From the NCBI GenBank assembly GCA_900316795.1, contig ONEF01000017.1, positions 1 to 49,377 of the forward strand: a stretch of DNA of 49,377 nucleotides, in the 5' to 3' direction. Under the pieces are notes generated by a model, which was given only the letters and a program-made list of their open reading frames with translations, did no database searches and was not told the DNA's origin. This document shows positions 8,725-17,007 of the stretch, one piece after another (within the stretch, counting starts at the first letter, position 1; each line of letters begins with the position of its first letter). The DNA comes from an uncultured Bacteroidales bacterium. GTDB taxonomy: Bacteria; Bacteroidota; Bacteroidia; Bacteroidales; UBA932. The position numbers were made by a program, and so were the translations under genes.

Positions 8725-9905
8725 AGCGTTTAATGATAGTAGGAGCGTCGGTGCTCCAGTTGCCTGCCATACTGAAGGCGAAGGAGATGGGGCTGTATGT
8801 GGGGGTGGCGGACTATAATCCGCAGGCCGTTGGTATCCAGTATGCCGACAAGTTTTTCAATGCCTCCACGATGGATGAGGATGCGGTGCTCCGGGCTGCG
8901 GAGGAGTTCCGTCCGGACGGCATTATGACATTGGCAACGGATATGCCAATGCGTGGTGTGTCGAAGGCTTCGGACAAGCTGCACCTGCACAGCATCAGCT
9001 ATGAGATTTCGTTCAAAGCCACGGACAAATACGAGATGATTAAGGCCTTCAAGGCGTATGGCGTGCCGTCACCTTGGTACTTCGATGTGGATTCGTATGA
9101 AGACTTGAAAGCGTTGGAAGGAAAAGTGACCTTCCCTTGTATCATCAAGCCGACGGACAATGCCGGTAGTCACGGCGTGGCCAAGGTGTATGACTTTGAA
9201 GAACTGCTGGCCAACTATGAATACAGTCATTCCTCCAGCCGTCACGGCAAGGTAATAGTGGAGGAATATCTGGATGGCCCGGAGGTGAGCGTTGAGGTGA
9301 TGGTGGTAAAGGGCAAGGTGAACATCCTACAGATTACCGACAAGATTACCACCGGTGCTCCGCACTTTGTAGAGATGGGGCACACACAGCCATCACGTCT
9401 GCCCGATGATACGCAGCGACAGATACGCGAGGTGGCCGAGGCGGCTTGCAAGTCGCTTGGGCTGGACAAAGGCCCTGTCCACGTGGAGATGAAAGTGACT
9501 CCGGCCCGTGGCCCTGTGATGATAGAACTTGGTGCCCGTATGGGTGGCGACAACATCACGACGCATCTGGTGCCGCTCAGCACCGGTATTGATATGGTCA
9601 AGGCCACCATCAATGTTGCACTGGGGGAGGAGCCGGATATAATGCCCACGCTTCACTGTGGCTCTGCCATCCGCTACTTCGAAGTACCTTTTGGCACCAT
9701 CAAGAGCATCGAGGGTGTTGAGGATGCGGAGAAGATGCCGGGCGTAAAGCAGATAACCTTTACAAAGGACGTCGGTGAGGAATCTACCCCCATTGAGTGT
9801 AGCAACGACCGTATCGGCTTTGTGATAGCGCAAGGTACGACGGCAGATGAGGCGGCAAAGAATTGCGAAGAGGCAATGAAACGGATCAAGATAGTAATCA
9901 ATTAA
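8721..9905 (+). CDS. ATP-grasp ligase, first of two in the cluster
   Basis: The 394-residue protein has a pre-ATP-grasp Rossmann part (MIVGASVLQLPAILKAKE) and an ATP-grasp core. The ATP-binding Lys is in CIIKPTDNAGSHGV (about 143), followed by VIVEEYLDGPEVSVEV (about 178-192) and the metal-binding block VMIELGARMGGDNI (about 266-279). The family (PurK, CarB and amino-acid ligases) joins a carboxylate to an amine through an acyl-phosphate. The substrate cannot be read from sequence. It overlaps the sugar-phosphate transferase by 4 bases and starts a run of metabolic genes with small gaps or overlaps, suggesting that it acts with them on one product. Confidence 0.88.
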   Translation: MKRLMIVGASVLQLPAILKAKEMGLYVGVADYNPQAVGIQYADKFFNASTMDEDAVLRAAEEFRPDGIMTLATDMPMRGVSKASDKLHLHSISYEISFKATDKYEMIKAFKAYGVPSPWYFDVDSYEDLKALEGKVTFPCIIKPTDNAGSHGVAKVYDFEELLANYEYSHSSSRHGKVIVEEYLDGPEVSVEVMVVKGKVNILQITDKITTGAPHFVEMGHTQPSRLPDDTQRQIREVAEAACKSLGLDKGPVHVEMKVTPARGPVMIELGARMGGDNITTHLVPLSTGIDMVKATINVALGEEPDIMPTLHCGSAIRYFEVPFGTIKSIEGVEDAEKMPGVKQITFTKDVGEESTPIECSNDRIGFVIAQGTTADEAAKNCEEAMKRIKIVIN

Positions 9906-9918
9906 ACAGTAACAAGAT

Positions 9919-10815
9919 ATGAACTTCTACACAATGAAAGAAACCCGTGCTTTCCTGGAGAGCATCGGTATGCCAGGCGGTGACCTGTATGACCTGCCCA
10001 CTTCTGAAAAGCGTTTTGAGGATGGCGGTCAGTACCGCTTTGAGGTACCTGGAATTCAGGGCCCTAGCCCAATGAAGGCTTTGCTGGAGGCTCTTGATGA
10101 GTATGGCATACAGATTCATCGCGTAACCCAGACAAAGGGCATTATGTTCCTCACTGATGATGAGATCAAGAAGATGGTGGAGTATGCCGAGAAATGGAGG
10201 GTGCAGCTGGTGTTGGCTTGTGGCCCTCGTGCTACCACCGATACCTCCGCATCGGTGAAGACCGAGGAAGGTCAGCGCATGGGCTACCGTCTACGCGGGC
10301 AGGAGCAGATTGTCCGTGGTATCGAAGAAATAAAGCGTGCCGCAACCTTTGGTGTTCGTGGCTTCCTGATTTATGACGAGGGGCTGCTCTGGGTGCTGAA
10401 TGAAGCCCGCAAGGCTGGTTATATCCCCGCTGACTGTCACTTCAAGGTTTCTGCTCATTCAGGACACGGTAACCCTTGCTCTGCTCATGTGCTTGAGACG
10501 CTTGGAGCCAACAGTATCAACCCGATCCGTGATATCCAGATCCAAATGCTAGCTGCAATGCGTGCTGCCATCGATGTGCCTATTGACTTGCACACAGAGA
10601 ATCCGAAGAGCAGTGGTGGTTTTATCCGTCACTACGAGGTGCCTGACTTCATCCGTGTGGCAGCTCCAGTTTATCTGAAGACTGGCGGCAGTGTGGCCGC
10701 AAACCACAGCTACGACACCACCGAGAAGGAAGCCCGCCAAAGAGCCAAGCAGGTATGCTTGGTGAAGAGAGTGATTGATACCTATTATCCAGAAGCTATT
10801 GTTTCACCGAAGTAA
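9919..10815 (+). CDS. Conserved protein, probable TIM-barrel, function unknown
   Basis: The 298-residue soluble protein has alternating beta/alpha-looking segments (VQLVLACGPRATTD, VRGFLIYDEGLLWVL, PIDLHTENP, APVYLKTGG) and a small-residue and His-rich loop SAHSGHGNPCSAH. Proteins of this sort are sometimes labelled U32-peptidase-like, but the U32 signature is absent, so I do not use that name. The many conserved-looking His, Glu and Asp residues suggest a metal- or carboxylate-binding lyase or aldolase. It starts 13 bases after the ATP-grasp gene and abuts the CitE-like gene with no gap, so it is very probably part of the same pathway. Confidence 0.7.
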   Translation: MNFYTMKETRAFLESIGMPGGDLYDLPTSEKRFEDGGQYRFEVPGIQGPSPMKALLEALDEYGIQIHRVTQTKGIMFLTDDEIKKMVEYAEKWRVQLVLACGPRATTDTSASVKTEEGQRMGYRLRGQEQIVRGIEEIKRAATFGVRGFLIYDEGLLWVLNEARKAGYIPADCHFKVSAHSGHGNPCSAHVLETLGANSINPIRDIQIQMLAAMRAAIDVPIDLHTENPKSSGGFIRHYEVPDFIRVAAPVYLKTGGSVAANHSYDTTEKEARQRAKQVCLVKRVIDTYYPEAIVSPK

Positions 10816-11961
10816 ATGAGACACCATAACTATAACCCGGACTTTGCTTTTGTAAAAGCTCCCGTAGAATTTAACAAGTACACCGATCGCGATACGCTTC
10901 AGTATTGCCTGGGAGCTACGCTTTATATGCCTGGCACAAAGGACATCCGTGCCAAAGTGATTAACCGTGAGCTGCCCGTCACATCGTTTGTGATGTGCTG
11001 CGAGGACGCCATCAAGGAGGAAGACCTGCCCGTTGCAGAGCAGAACATCCTCGACACGATGGATTACTTCGCCGACCAGATAGAGGCGGGAAAACTTACC
11101 ATCAATGATATCCCGCTCATCTTCGTGCGTGTCCGAAACCCGGAACAGTTCAAGAGCTTTGCCTCAAGGATTACCAAGAAGCAGGCTTCTGTGCTAACCG
11201 GTTTCAACTTTCCGAAGTTCAACAGCACAAACGCCTTGAATGTGCTGCGCACCTTGGTTGAGGTGAACAGCCGGCTGGGGGTAGTGCTGTATGGAATGCC
11301 CATCCTGGAAGGTACGGAGGTGGCTTTCCGCGAGCTTCGCACAAAGGAGTTGTTGCTGCTTCGGAACATCCTGGAACCCTACAAGGATCTGATTCTGAAC
11401 ATCCGTGTGGGTGGTACGGATATGTCGTCACTCTTCGGTGTGCGTCGTGGTATCAACTCCACGGTGTACGACATTATGCCGGTGAGGGATGCCTTGTCGG
11501 ACGTGGTGAACTTCTTCAACCGCTATTGCGACTACTGTGTGTCGGCTGCCGTATGGGAGTATTTCCGTGCGTACAACGACGATGACATTGACGAGTTGAT
11601 CAAGCGCAACTTCCACAATGCGCTCATCAAGGGCCAGGATATTGTTAACCCCGCCATCGACGGTCTGCTGAAGGAAGTGATGATAGACCGAGCCAACGGG
11701 TTTGTGGGCAAGACCATCATCCATCCCACCCACGCCAAGTTTGTGAACGGCATGTTCACCGTGGTGGAAGAAGAGTATAAGGATGCCATCCAGATTCTGA
11801 ACACATCCGGCGGTGTAATCAAGAGCGAGGAAGGGGGCAAGATGAATGAGATAGGTCCTCACCATCGCTGGGCAGAGAAGATTGTGAAGCGGGCTGAGGT
11901 GTATGGTGTGGTGAAGACCGAGGATTCTGTACTGGGCCTTGTCCTGGGACACAAAGAATAA
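10816..11961 (+). CDS. CitE/HpcH-like C-C bond lyase or aldolase
   Basis: The 381-residue protein belongs to the citrate-lyase-beta/HpcH-like TIM-barrel superfamily. Recognisable blocks are GATLYMPGTKD (33-43), the acidic VMCCEDAI (59-66, Glu63 and Asp64), IFVRVRNP (102-109), MPILEGTE (161-168) and GKTIIHPTHAKFVN near residue 300. The overall pattern is closest to the C-C_Bond_Lyase branch (PF15617), known from tellurium-resistance-type biosynthetic operons. Such enzymes make or break a C-C bond next to a keto or hydroxy acid, using a divalent metal. Its ATG directly follows the preceding stop, and a strong AGGAGG for the next gene begins right after its own stop. Confidence 0.82.
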   Translation: MRHHNYNPDFAFVKAPVEFNKYTDRDTLQYCLGATLYMPGTKDIRAKVINRELPVTSFVMCCEDAIKEEDLPVAEQNILDTMDYFADQIEAGKLTINDIPLIFVRVRNPEQFKSFASRITKKQASVLTGFNFPKFNSTNALNVLRTLVEVNSRLGVVLYGMPILEGTEVAFRELRTKELLLLRNILEPYKDLILNIRVGGTDMSSLFGVRRGINSTVYDIMPVRDALSDVVNFFNRYCDYCVSAAVWEYFRAYNDDDIDELIKRNFHNALIKGQDIVNPAIDGLLKEVMIDRANGFVGKTIIHPTHAKFVNGMFTVVEEEYKDAIQILNTSGGVIKSEEGGKMNEIGPHHRWAEKIVKRAEVYGVVKTEDSVLGLVLGHKE

Positions 11962-11967
11962 GGAGGT

Positions 11968-12906
11968 ATGATGAAAATAGTTCTTGGCACAATGAATTTC
12001 GGTCCCCAGCTTGACCTGGAGGCCAGCCGCACGATGACCGAGTCGTTCCTAAAGACCGGCAATAACGAACTGGACACAGCCTACGTCTATAACGGAGGGG
12101 ATACGGAGAAGTACCTGGGTGAGATTCTGCCCGATCTGGATGGATACTATCTGGCCACCAAAGTGCATCCCCGCATCACGGGCAAGCTGGATAGGGAGTG
12201 CATCCTGATGGAGTTTAACGAATCGCTCAATCGGATGAACCGCGACAAGGTGGATTTGCTGTATTTCCATTTCCCGGACGGCAAGACTCCGATAGGGGAG
12301 GCGCTGGAGACCGTTGCTGAACTCTATGAGAAGGGCAAGATTAAGGAGCTGGGACTCAGCAACTATCCTGCCTGGCAGGTGGTGGACATATGGTATCAGT
12401 GTGAGAAGTATGGTTGCCCGAAGCCGACGGTCTATCAAGGGATGTATAATGCCCTGTGCCGGAATGTGGAGCAGGAACTGTTCCCGGCCATCCGTGCCTT
12501 GGGAATGCGCTTCTATGCTTTCAATCCGCTGGCGGGTGGTATGCTTACAGGTAAGCACCATCACTTTGAGGATGCTCCGGAACCGGGACGTTTTGCTCGC
12601 TTGAAGAGCTATCGTGACCGCTACTGGAAGCAGAGCTACTTCGATGCCGTGGATGAGATTCGCAAGGCCTGTGAGGCGGAAGGCATACCGATGGTAGAGG
12701 CTGCCTATCGTTGGCTCTGTAACCACTCGATGCTGGATGCGACAAAGGGCGACGGTATACTGCTTGGCGCCTCCAAGATTTCGCAGATGGAGCAGAATTT
12801 GGAAGCCGCCAAGAAGGGCGAACTGTCACAGTCTATCCTCGATGCAATGGACGATGCCTGGGAGATAGCAAAGCCTGACAGTCCGGCTTACTTCAAATTC
12901 ATTTGA
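11968..12906 (+). CDS. Aldo/keto reductase
   Basis: The 312-residue protein carries the AKR catalytic tetrad in order: Asp36 and Tyr41 in LDTAYVYNGG, Lys65 in LATKVHP and His101 in LLYFHFPDG. It also has ELGLSNYPAWQV and the GMLTGKHH region, with cofactor contacts in GDGILLGASKISQ. It reduces an aldehyde or ketone with NAD(P)H. An unusually strong AGGAGG (11961-11966) is present. It lies one base before the first ATG and four before the second at 11971, which may be the true start. It follows the CitE-like gene closely and ends next to MmgE/PrpD, so its substrate is probably a pathway intermediate. Confidence 0.9.
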   Translation: MMKIVLGTMNFGPQLDLEASRTMTESFLKTGNNELDTAYVYNGGDTEKYLGEILPDLDGYYLATKVHPRITGKLDRECILMEFNESLNRMNRDKVDLLYFHFPDGKTPIGEALETVAELYEKGKIKELGLSNYPAWQVVDIWYQCEKYGCPKPTVYQGMYNALCRNVEQELFPAIRALGMRFYAFNPLAGGMLTGKHHHFEDAPEPGRFARLKSYRDRYWKQSYFDAVDEIRKACEAEGIPMVEAAYRWLCNHSMLDATKGDGILLGASKISQMEQNLEAAKKGELSQSILDAMDDAWEIAKPDSPAYFKFI

Positions 12907-12908
12907 TA

Positions 12909-14243
12909 ATGGGTCTTACTGATAGATTTCTAGATAATATTTTCAAGATTCGGAGAATGTCATATTCTTCGAATGTAGAGTCTTTGGTTCGCACCTATTT
13001 AGCAGACACAGTAGGAGTGGCTTTGGCAGGCTCAAGTGATATCTTTGATAAAGAGGAACGCATCCTGAATTTACAGCAAAGTACAGGTTCAGTTAAACCA
13101 ATAGGACATAATCGTACTTGCTCGTTAGCTGATGCCATCTTCCTCAATGGATTAAGTGCTCATTTTTTGGAATTGGATGACGGTGTGCGATATGGAGTTA
13201 TACATCCAAGTGCACCTTTGTTTTCTGCCTTGATCCCTTTGGCAATAGAGAATAAGGTGCAATGGGTAGATTTCTTACGGGGTGCTGTATGTGGCTATGA
13301 AACCAGTATTAGGATAGCTAGTGCGATGCAACCGTATCATTACAGTGCAGGTTATCACCCTACAGCGACATGTTGCACCTTAGGTGTGGCTGTTGGTGTG
13401 GCTGTAATGTTGGGCTGGGATGATTCCGTCGTGAAAGATGCCTTCTCGGCTGCTTGTATTTCAGCCAGCGGTAGTCTTAAGGTTTTGGAAGATGTATCGC
13501 AATTGAAACCCTACAATTGTGCTAAAGCAGCATTGAATGGCTATATGTCTGCAATGATGGCTAAAGCTGGCTTTGCAGGACCTTCAGAACCATTGGATGG
13601 AGATATCGGCTTCCTAAAAATGATGTCTTCATCATATAATGAGGATATTCTTACTGGAGACAGAGACTATCTTTATTTGGAGAAGATCTATCAGAAGCCT
13701 TATGCATCGTGCCGTCATACTCATCCTGAAATTGAAGCATGCTTTAAAATCAGATTGAATTCCGGTTTTAACATAGAAGCGATTGAACGTGTTAAAGTAA
13801 CTACCTATAAGGGAGTTATAGGGAAGCATGACTTCAAGGACATCCGTGGAGAATCATCTGCAAGAATGAGTATTCCTTTCAGCGTAGCAGTTGCTTTGAC
13901 GACAGGTAAAGCCGGAATAGCTGAATTTGCTGAACCGTATGTGTCTGATAAAACCTTGTTGGACTTGACTCATAGAGTAGATATTGTCCCAAGCGAAGAT
14001 TTGAGTAAACTTGTGCCTGATAAGCGTGTGGCAATAGTCGAAGTCACAATGAAGGATGGCCGTCAGTATTCCGAGATCGTAGAATACCCGAAGGGGGAAC
14101 CTGAAAATCCGCTCTCGGATGCAGAAAACTATGCTAAGTTCCTTTCAATGGCTATTCATGCCGGATTGTCAGAACATAAAGCAGAAGCAATCTTCAAAGA
14201 ATTAACAACAGTTAATGAACCGAATTTTAATACAATATGGTAG
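12909..14243 (+). CDS. MmgE/PrpD-family dehydratase, decarboxylase or epimerase
   Basis: The 444-residue protein starts at the ATG at 12909; a TTG at 12903 is less likely. Family landmarks are LADTVGVALAGSS near residue 35, FLELDDGVRYG followed by HPSAPLFSALIP (His99) and GYHPTATCC (His150). The family includes 2-methylcitrate dehydratase, cis-aconitate decarboxylase and iminodisuccinate epimerase, so the reaction is on a di- or tricarboxylate but cannot be specified. The gene is visibly more AT-rich than the genes on both sides and may have been inserted into the operon separately. Its TAG overlaps the start of the next gene. Confidence 0.88.
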   Translation: MGLTDRFLDNIFKIRRMSYSSNVESLVRTYLADTVGVALAGSSDIFDKEERILNLQQSTGSVKPIGHNRTCSLADAIFLNGLSAHFLELDDGVRYGVIHPSAPLFSALIPLAIENKVQWVDFLRGAVCGYETSIRIASAMQPYHYSAGYHPTATCCTLGVAVGVAVMLGWDDSVVKDAFSAACISASGSLKVLEDVSQLKPYNCAKAALNGYMSAMMAKAGFAGPSEPLDGDIGFLKMMSSSYNEDILTGDRDYLYLEKIYQKPYASCRHTHPEIEACFKIRLNSGFNIEAIERVKVTTYKGVIGKHDFKDIRGESSARMSIPFSVAVALTTGKAGIAEFAEPYVSDKTLLDLTHRVDIVPSEDLSKLVPDKRVAIVEVTMKDGRQYSEIVEYPKGEPENPLSDAENYAKFLSMAIHAGLSEHKAEAIFKELTTVNEPNFNTIW

Positions 14244-15370
14244 ATCAAAAGCAATTATTTGATGCTTTGGGCAAGATGGGCGTTGACTTCTTTACAGGCG
14301 TACCCGATTCGCTGCTCAATGACTTTTGCCTCTATATGGTGAAGAATATCCCTGATGGAAAGCACGTGATGGCTGCCAACGAGGGAAACGCCATCGGCAT
14401 TGCTGCCGGCCATTATATGGCGACTGGTAACATCCCGGTGGTGTATATGCAGAACTCCGGCATAGGCAACGCTACCAATCCGCTGCTGTCGCTGACGCAC
14501 GACTGTGTGTATGGCATCCCGATGGTGCTTGTCATCGGTTGGCGAGGAGACCCTGCCATCAGCGATCACGCTCAGCACAAGAAGCAAGGTGAATTGACTC
14601 CTGTGCTGATGAATGATATGGATATCCCGTTTGAGATCCTGGATGCGGAGGATACAGTGGTGGAGAAGTTTGCCTGGGCAGTGAATAAGGCCAAGGAGAT
14701 TTCCTCGCCGGTGGCATTGATTGCAAAGAAGGCTATTCTGACCGAGAAGATCAAGAAGCAGGTGTATCCTGAGAGTACACTGATGAACCGCGAGGAAGCT
14801 GTTGCTGCCGTGATTGATGTGTTGGGTAGCGCTGCCGTTTATCTTGGTACGACAGGCCGTGCTACTCGCGAAGTCCACGAGCAGCTGCTGGCTCACGGTG
14901 TAGATGAGGGTCACGAGTTCCAGAACGTGGGTTCTATGGGACATGTATCGTCTGTGGGATTGGGTATTGCGCTGGCAAAACCTGAGCAAAAAGTGATTGT
15001 TTTTGACGGTGATGCAGCAGCGGTGATGCATCTGGGAGCTTTGGCTACTAACTGCCGTTATAAGGCTGGTAATATGGTGCATATCGTGCTGAACAACGGA
15101 GTTAACGAATCTGTTGGCGGGCAACCGTCGGCCGGTTATGTGGTGAACCTCACCGCTATTGCAGAGGCTTGCGGCTATCGCACGCCTGGTCATCCGGTAG
15201 AGACCAAAGAAGAGTTGCAAAAGATTGTGCGTGAGCAGGGAAGTGGAGAGATGCCGTTTTTCATTGATGTCCACGTGCGTCAGGGCATCCGCAGCGATAT
15301 GCCAAAGTTGAATATTGACCATAAAGCGCAGAAAGTGGCTTTGATGGAAAACTTAATGGGTAAGAAATGA
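14237..15370 (+). CDS. ThDP decarboxylase, phosphonopyruvate/sulfopyruvate type
   Basis: The 377-residue protein matches the AepY/ComDE-like ThDP family from end to end. The catalytic Glu49 is in AANEGNAIGIAAG, followed by YMQNSGIGNATNP (70-82), IGWRGDP (100-106) and the ThDP-Mg block FDGDAAAVMHLG (256-267) ending in LNNG (285-288). The usual GDG reads GDA here. These enzymes decarboxylate a 2-oxo acid carrying a phosphonate or sulfonate to the aldehyde. No PEP mutase or sulfopyruvate-forming gene is visible in the window, so the native 2-oxo acid may be different. It overlaps both neighbours by a few bases. Confidence 0.88.
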   Translation: MVDQKQLFDALGKMGVDFFTGVPDSLLNDFCLYMVKNIPDGKHVMAANEGNAIGIAAGHYMATGNIPVVYMQNSGIGNATNPLLSLTHDCVYGIPMVLVIGWRGDPAISDHAQHKKQGELTPVLMNDMDIPFEILDAEDTVVEKFAWAVNKAKEISSPVALIAKKAILTEKIKKQVYPESTLMNREEAVAAVIDVLGSAAVYLGTTGRATREVHEQLLAHGVDEGHEFQNVGSMGHVSSVGLGIALAKPEQKVIVFDGDAAAVMHLGALATNCRYKAGNMVHIVLNNGVNESVGGQPSAGYVVNLTAIAEACGYRTPGHPVETKEELQKIVREQGSGEMPFFIDVHVRQGIRSDMPKLNIDHKAQKVALMENLMGKK

Positions 15371-15873
15371 TAGAACTGACAACACCTTTCAGTGAGGAAG
15401 CCATCAGAGAGCTCAACGTGGGCGATGTGGTGAGCATCAGCGGGTATATCTATACCGGGCGTGATGCCGTGCTTCCGAAGATAATCAAGGCTGGAGAAGA
15501 GGGTAAGCTGGCTGAGATGGGCATCGACCTGCAAGGGGCGGTGATATTCCATACGGCGGTCAGCCCTGCCGGGGTTGGTCCCACTTCCAGTAATAAAGTG
15601 GAGATTGAGAGCTCTTTCGAGCCGCTGTCCAAACTGGGCGTGAAGATGCACCTGGGCAAGGGAGCAATCTCGAAAGAGACAGTGAAGAAACTGGCTGAGA
15701 ACAATGCCGTGTTTGCGGTGATTCCGCCTGTGACGGCCTTGCTGGAAAGTCAGACCGTGGAACGTGAGGTAGTGGCCTATCCCGAACTGGGGATGGAGGC
15801 GATGAACCGGCTGAAAGTTGTGAAATATCAGGCCATTATCGGTGCAGCAAAAGGGAGGAGCATTTATGATTAG
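15367..15873 (+). CDS. Class I (Fe-S) fumarate/tartrate hydratase beta-type subunit
   Basis: The 168-residue protein matches the C-terminal half of class I fumarases, equal to the TtdB subunit. It has LNVGDVVSISGYIYTGRDA near the start, the GVGPTSSNK motif (about 70-78) and LGKGAISKETVKKL. The family adds or removes water across a carboxylate double bond (fumarate/malate, tartrate/oxaloacetate, mesaconate/citramalate). The beta subunit precedes the alpha subunit here, and the two overlap by 8 bases, so they are translated together. The 4-base overlap with the decarboxylase ties it to the operon. Confidence 0.9.
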   Translation: MIELTTPFSEEAIRELNVGDVVSISGYIYTGRDAVLPKIIKAGEEGKLAEMGIDLQGAVIFHTAVSPAGVGPTSSNKVEIESSFEPLSKLGVKMHLGKGAISKETVKKLAENNAVFAVIPPVTALLESQTVEREVVAYPELGMEAMNRLKVVKYQAIIGAAKGRSIYD

Positions 15874-16711
15874 CATACAAGAAAAGGTGGCAGACTGCCT
15901 GGTAAGGGCTGGCTCCACATTCCGCGAAGATCAGAAAGAGGCTTATCGCAAGGCGATTGCCAATGAGGAGATTGAAATCTCCTGCTGGGTGATGCAGCAG
16001 GTGCTGGACAATGCGTTGGTGGCAGAAGAAAGACGTAGCCCGTTGTGTGACGACACGGGCATTCCGCATTTGTTTTTGGAAGTTGGACCTGGCCGTCAGG
16101 TGAGTGGTAAACTGCTGCAACAGATACAGGAAGGTGTGGCAATGGGCTTACGCAAGTTGCCTGGCCGTCCGATGGCCATCAAGGGCGATGACTATGCCCG
16201 CATTGACCAGAGTGGCGGACTGAATGAGGATAGTGGTGCTTTGGCACCATCTCCGATATTGATTAAGCCGGTTGACGAGGATGTGCTGCGGCTGACCATT
16301 ATGATGCTTGGTGGAGGCCCTGCTATTCGTGGTATCACCCAAAGGGTATTCCACAAGCACAGTGTGGATGTGGTGATTGACGAGATTGTGAATCGGGCTA
16401 TCCCTGCCGTTTCGCAGTTGGGCTGCTCGCCTTGTACCTTGGCTATCGGCATCGGTCGTTCGCAGTTCGAGGCAACGAGCCTGATGATGGAAGCGATGGC
16501 GAAGGGCGATTTTGGCGTGCAGAGCGACTTCGAGAAACGGATTACCGAGAAGGTGAACGAGAGCAAGACCGGCCCTCTTGGGCTTGGTGGCAAGCATAGC
16601 GTGCTGGCGACTTTCGCAGAGATTGGGCCTCAACGGGCCAGTGGTGTTCGCATTGTGGCCTTGCGGCCTTGCTGTTGTTTCGAGCCCAGAAGGGCGAGTG
16701 TAGAATTGTGA
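15866..16711 (+). CDS. Class I (Fe-S) fumarate/tartrate hydratase alpha-type subunit
   Basis: I chose the ATG at 15866 (281 residues) because it gives the normal family N-terminus; the frame extends to 15842 only inside the beta gene. The three expected cluster-ligand regions are present: Cys61 in PLCDDTGIPH, Cys187/Cys190 in QLGCSPCTLAIGIGR and the Cys269-271 run before FEPRRASVEL. The block IKGDDYARIDQSG is less typical. With the beta subunit it should bind a [4Fe-4S] cluster and hydrate or dehydrate a hydroxy-dicarboxylate. This class is oxygen-sensitive, which fits an anaerobe. The gene ends five bases before a long hairpin. Confidence 0.9.
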   Translation: MISIQEKVADCLVRAGSTFREDQKEAYRKAIANEEIEISCWVMQQVLDNALVAEERRSPLCDDTGIPHLFLEVGPGRQVSGKLLQQIQEGVAMGLRKLPGRPMAIKGDDYARIDQSGGLNEDSGALAPSPILIKPVDEDVLRLTIMMLGGGPAIRGITQRVFHKHSVDVVIDEIVNRAIPAVSQLGCSPCTLAIGIGRSQFEATSLMMEAMAKGDFGVQSDFEKRITEKVNESKTGPLGLGGKHSVLATFAEIGPQRASGVRIVALRPCCCFEPRRASVEL

Positions 16712-16715
16712 CAAA

Positions 16716-16747
16716 AGCGCAGGATAGTCTGTTGTATATCCTGCGCT
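16716..16747. terminator. Bidirectional hairpin terminator
   Basis: A perfect 11-bp stem (AGCGCAGGATA at 16716-16726, its complement at 16737-16747) encloses a 10-base loop. On the minus strand it is followed by TTTT, on the plus strand by no T run. It lies between the convergent hydratase alpha gene and the small minus-strand gene, so it could end both. Confidence 0.75.
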
Positions 16748-16771
16748 TAGAGATTGCTGTGAGAAAAATGA

Positions 16772-16891
16772 CTATGGAATCCATGGTCCTGCGTCGGGAT
16801 CATTCCATTCTCCCAAGGATTCTTGCAAGAGAGCTCCTTCCATCTTAATAAGATAGACTTGCGTTGACGGTTGTTCGTATTCTGCTTTCAT
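16772..16891 (-). CDS. Unannotated 39-residue small protein
   Basis: This frame is too short for routine gene calling. It encodes 39 residues beginning MKAEYEQPSTQVYLIKMEG and ending DPDAGPWIP. The K-x-x-Y-x-x-P-S/T-x-x-V-x-x-L/I-K start and the GALLQES segment match a type of very small protein common in Prevotella and other Bacteroidales (MKKxYxxPxxxVxxLxxxxxLL). Its function is unknown; such proteins have a leader-like N-terminus and a variable, Gly- or Asp-rich C-terminus. A promoter-like TATCTTTG lies 31 bases upstream and a terminator 25 bases downstream, so it looks like a complete monocistronic unit convergent to the hydratase operon. Confidence 0.55.
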   Translation of the reverse strand: MKAEYEQPSTQVYLIKMEGALLQESLGEWNDPDAGPWIP

Positions 16892-16921
16892 AGATCGATG
16901 AATATTTGATATTTTTGGTTG

Positions 16922-16929
16922 CAAAGATA
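16922..16929 (-). promoter_or_regulatory. Bacteroidales -7 element upstream of the small protein
   Basis: Read on the minus strand the site is TATCTTTG, an exact match to TAnnTTTG. A clear TTTG -33 box at 19-21 bases is not visible. Confidence 0.45.
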
Positions 16930-17007
16930 GCTTATTTTTGAATAAAGTTATCCATTATTGTCTTAAATATGGGGTTGGATTGTTATTGACGAGAAATAGA
17001 TTATCGG

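Noticed and set aside
9919..10815. Assignment as a U32 peptidase
   Set aside because: The U32 family signature is not present; only general TIM-barrel-like features are visible.
14255..15322. A 355-codon minus-strand ORF opposite the ThDP decarboxylase
   Set aside because: It is a codon-usage shadow; the plus-strand protein is a complete family member.
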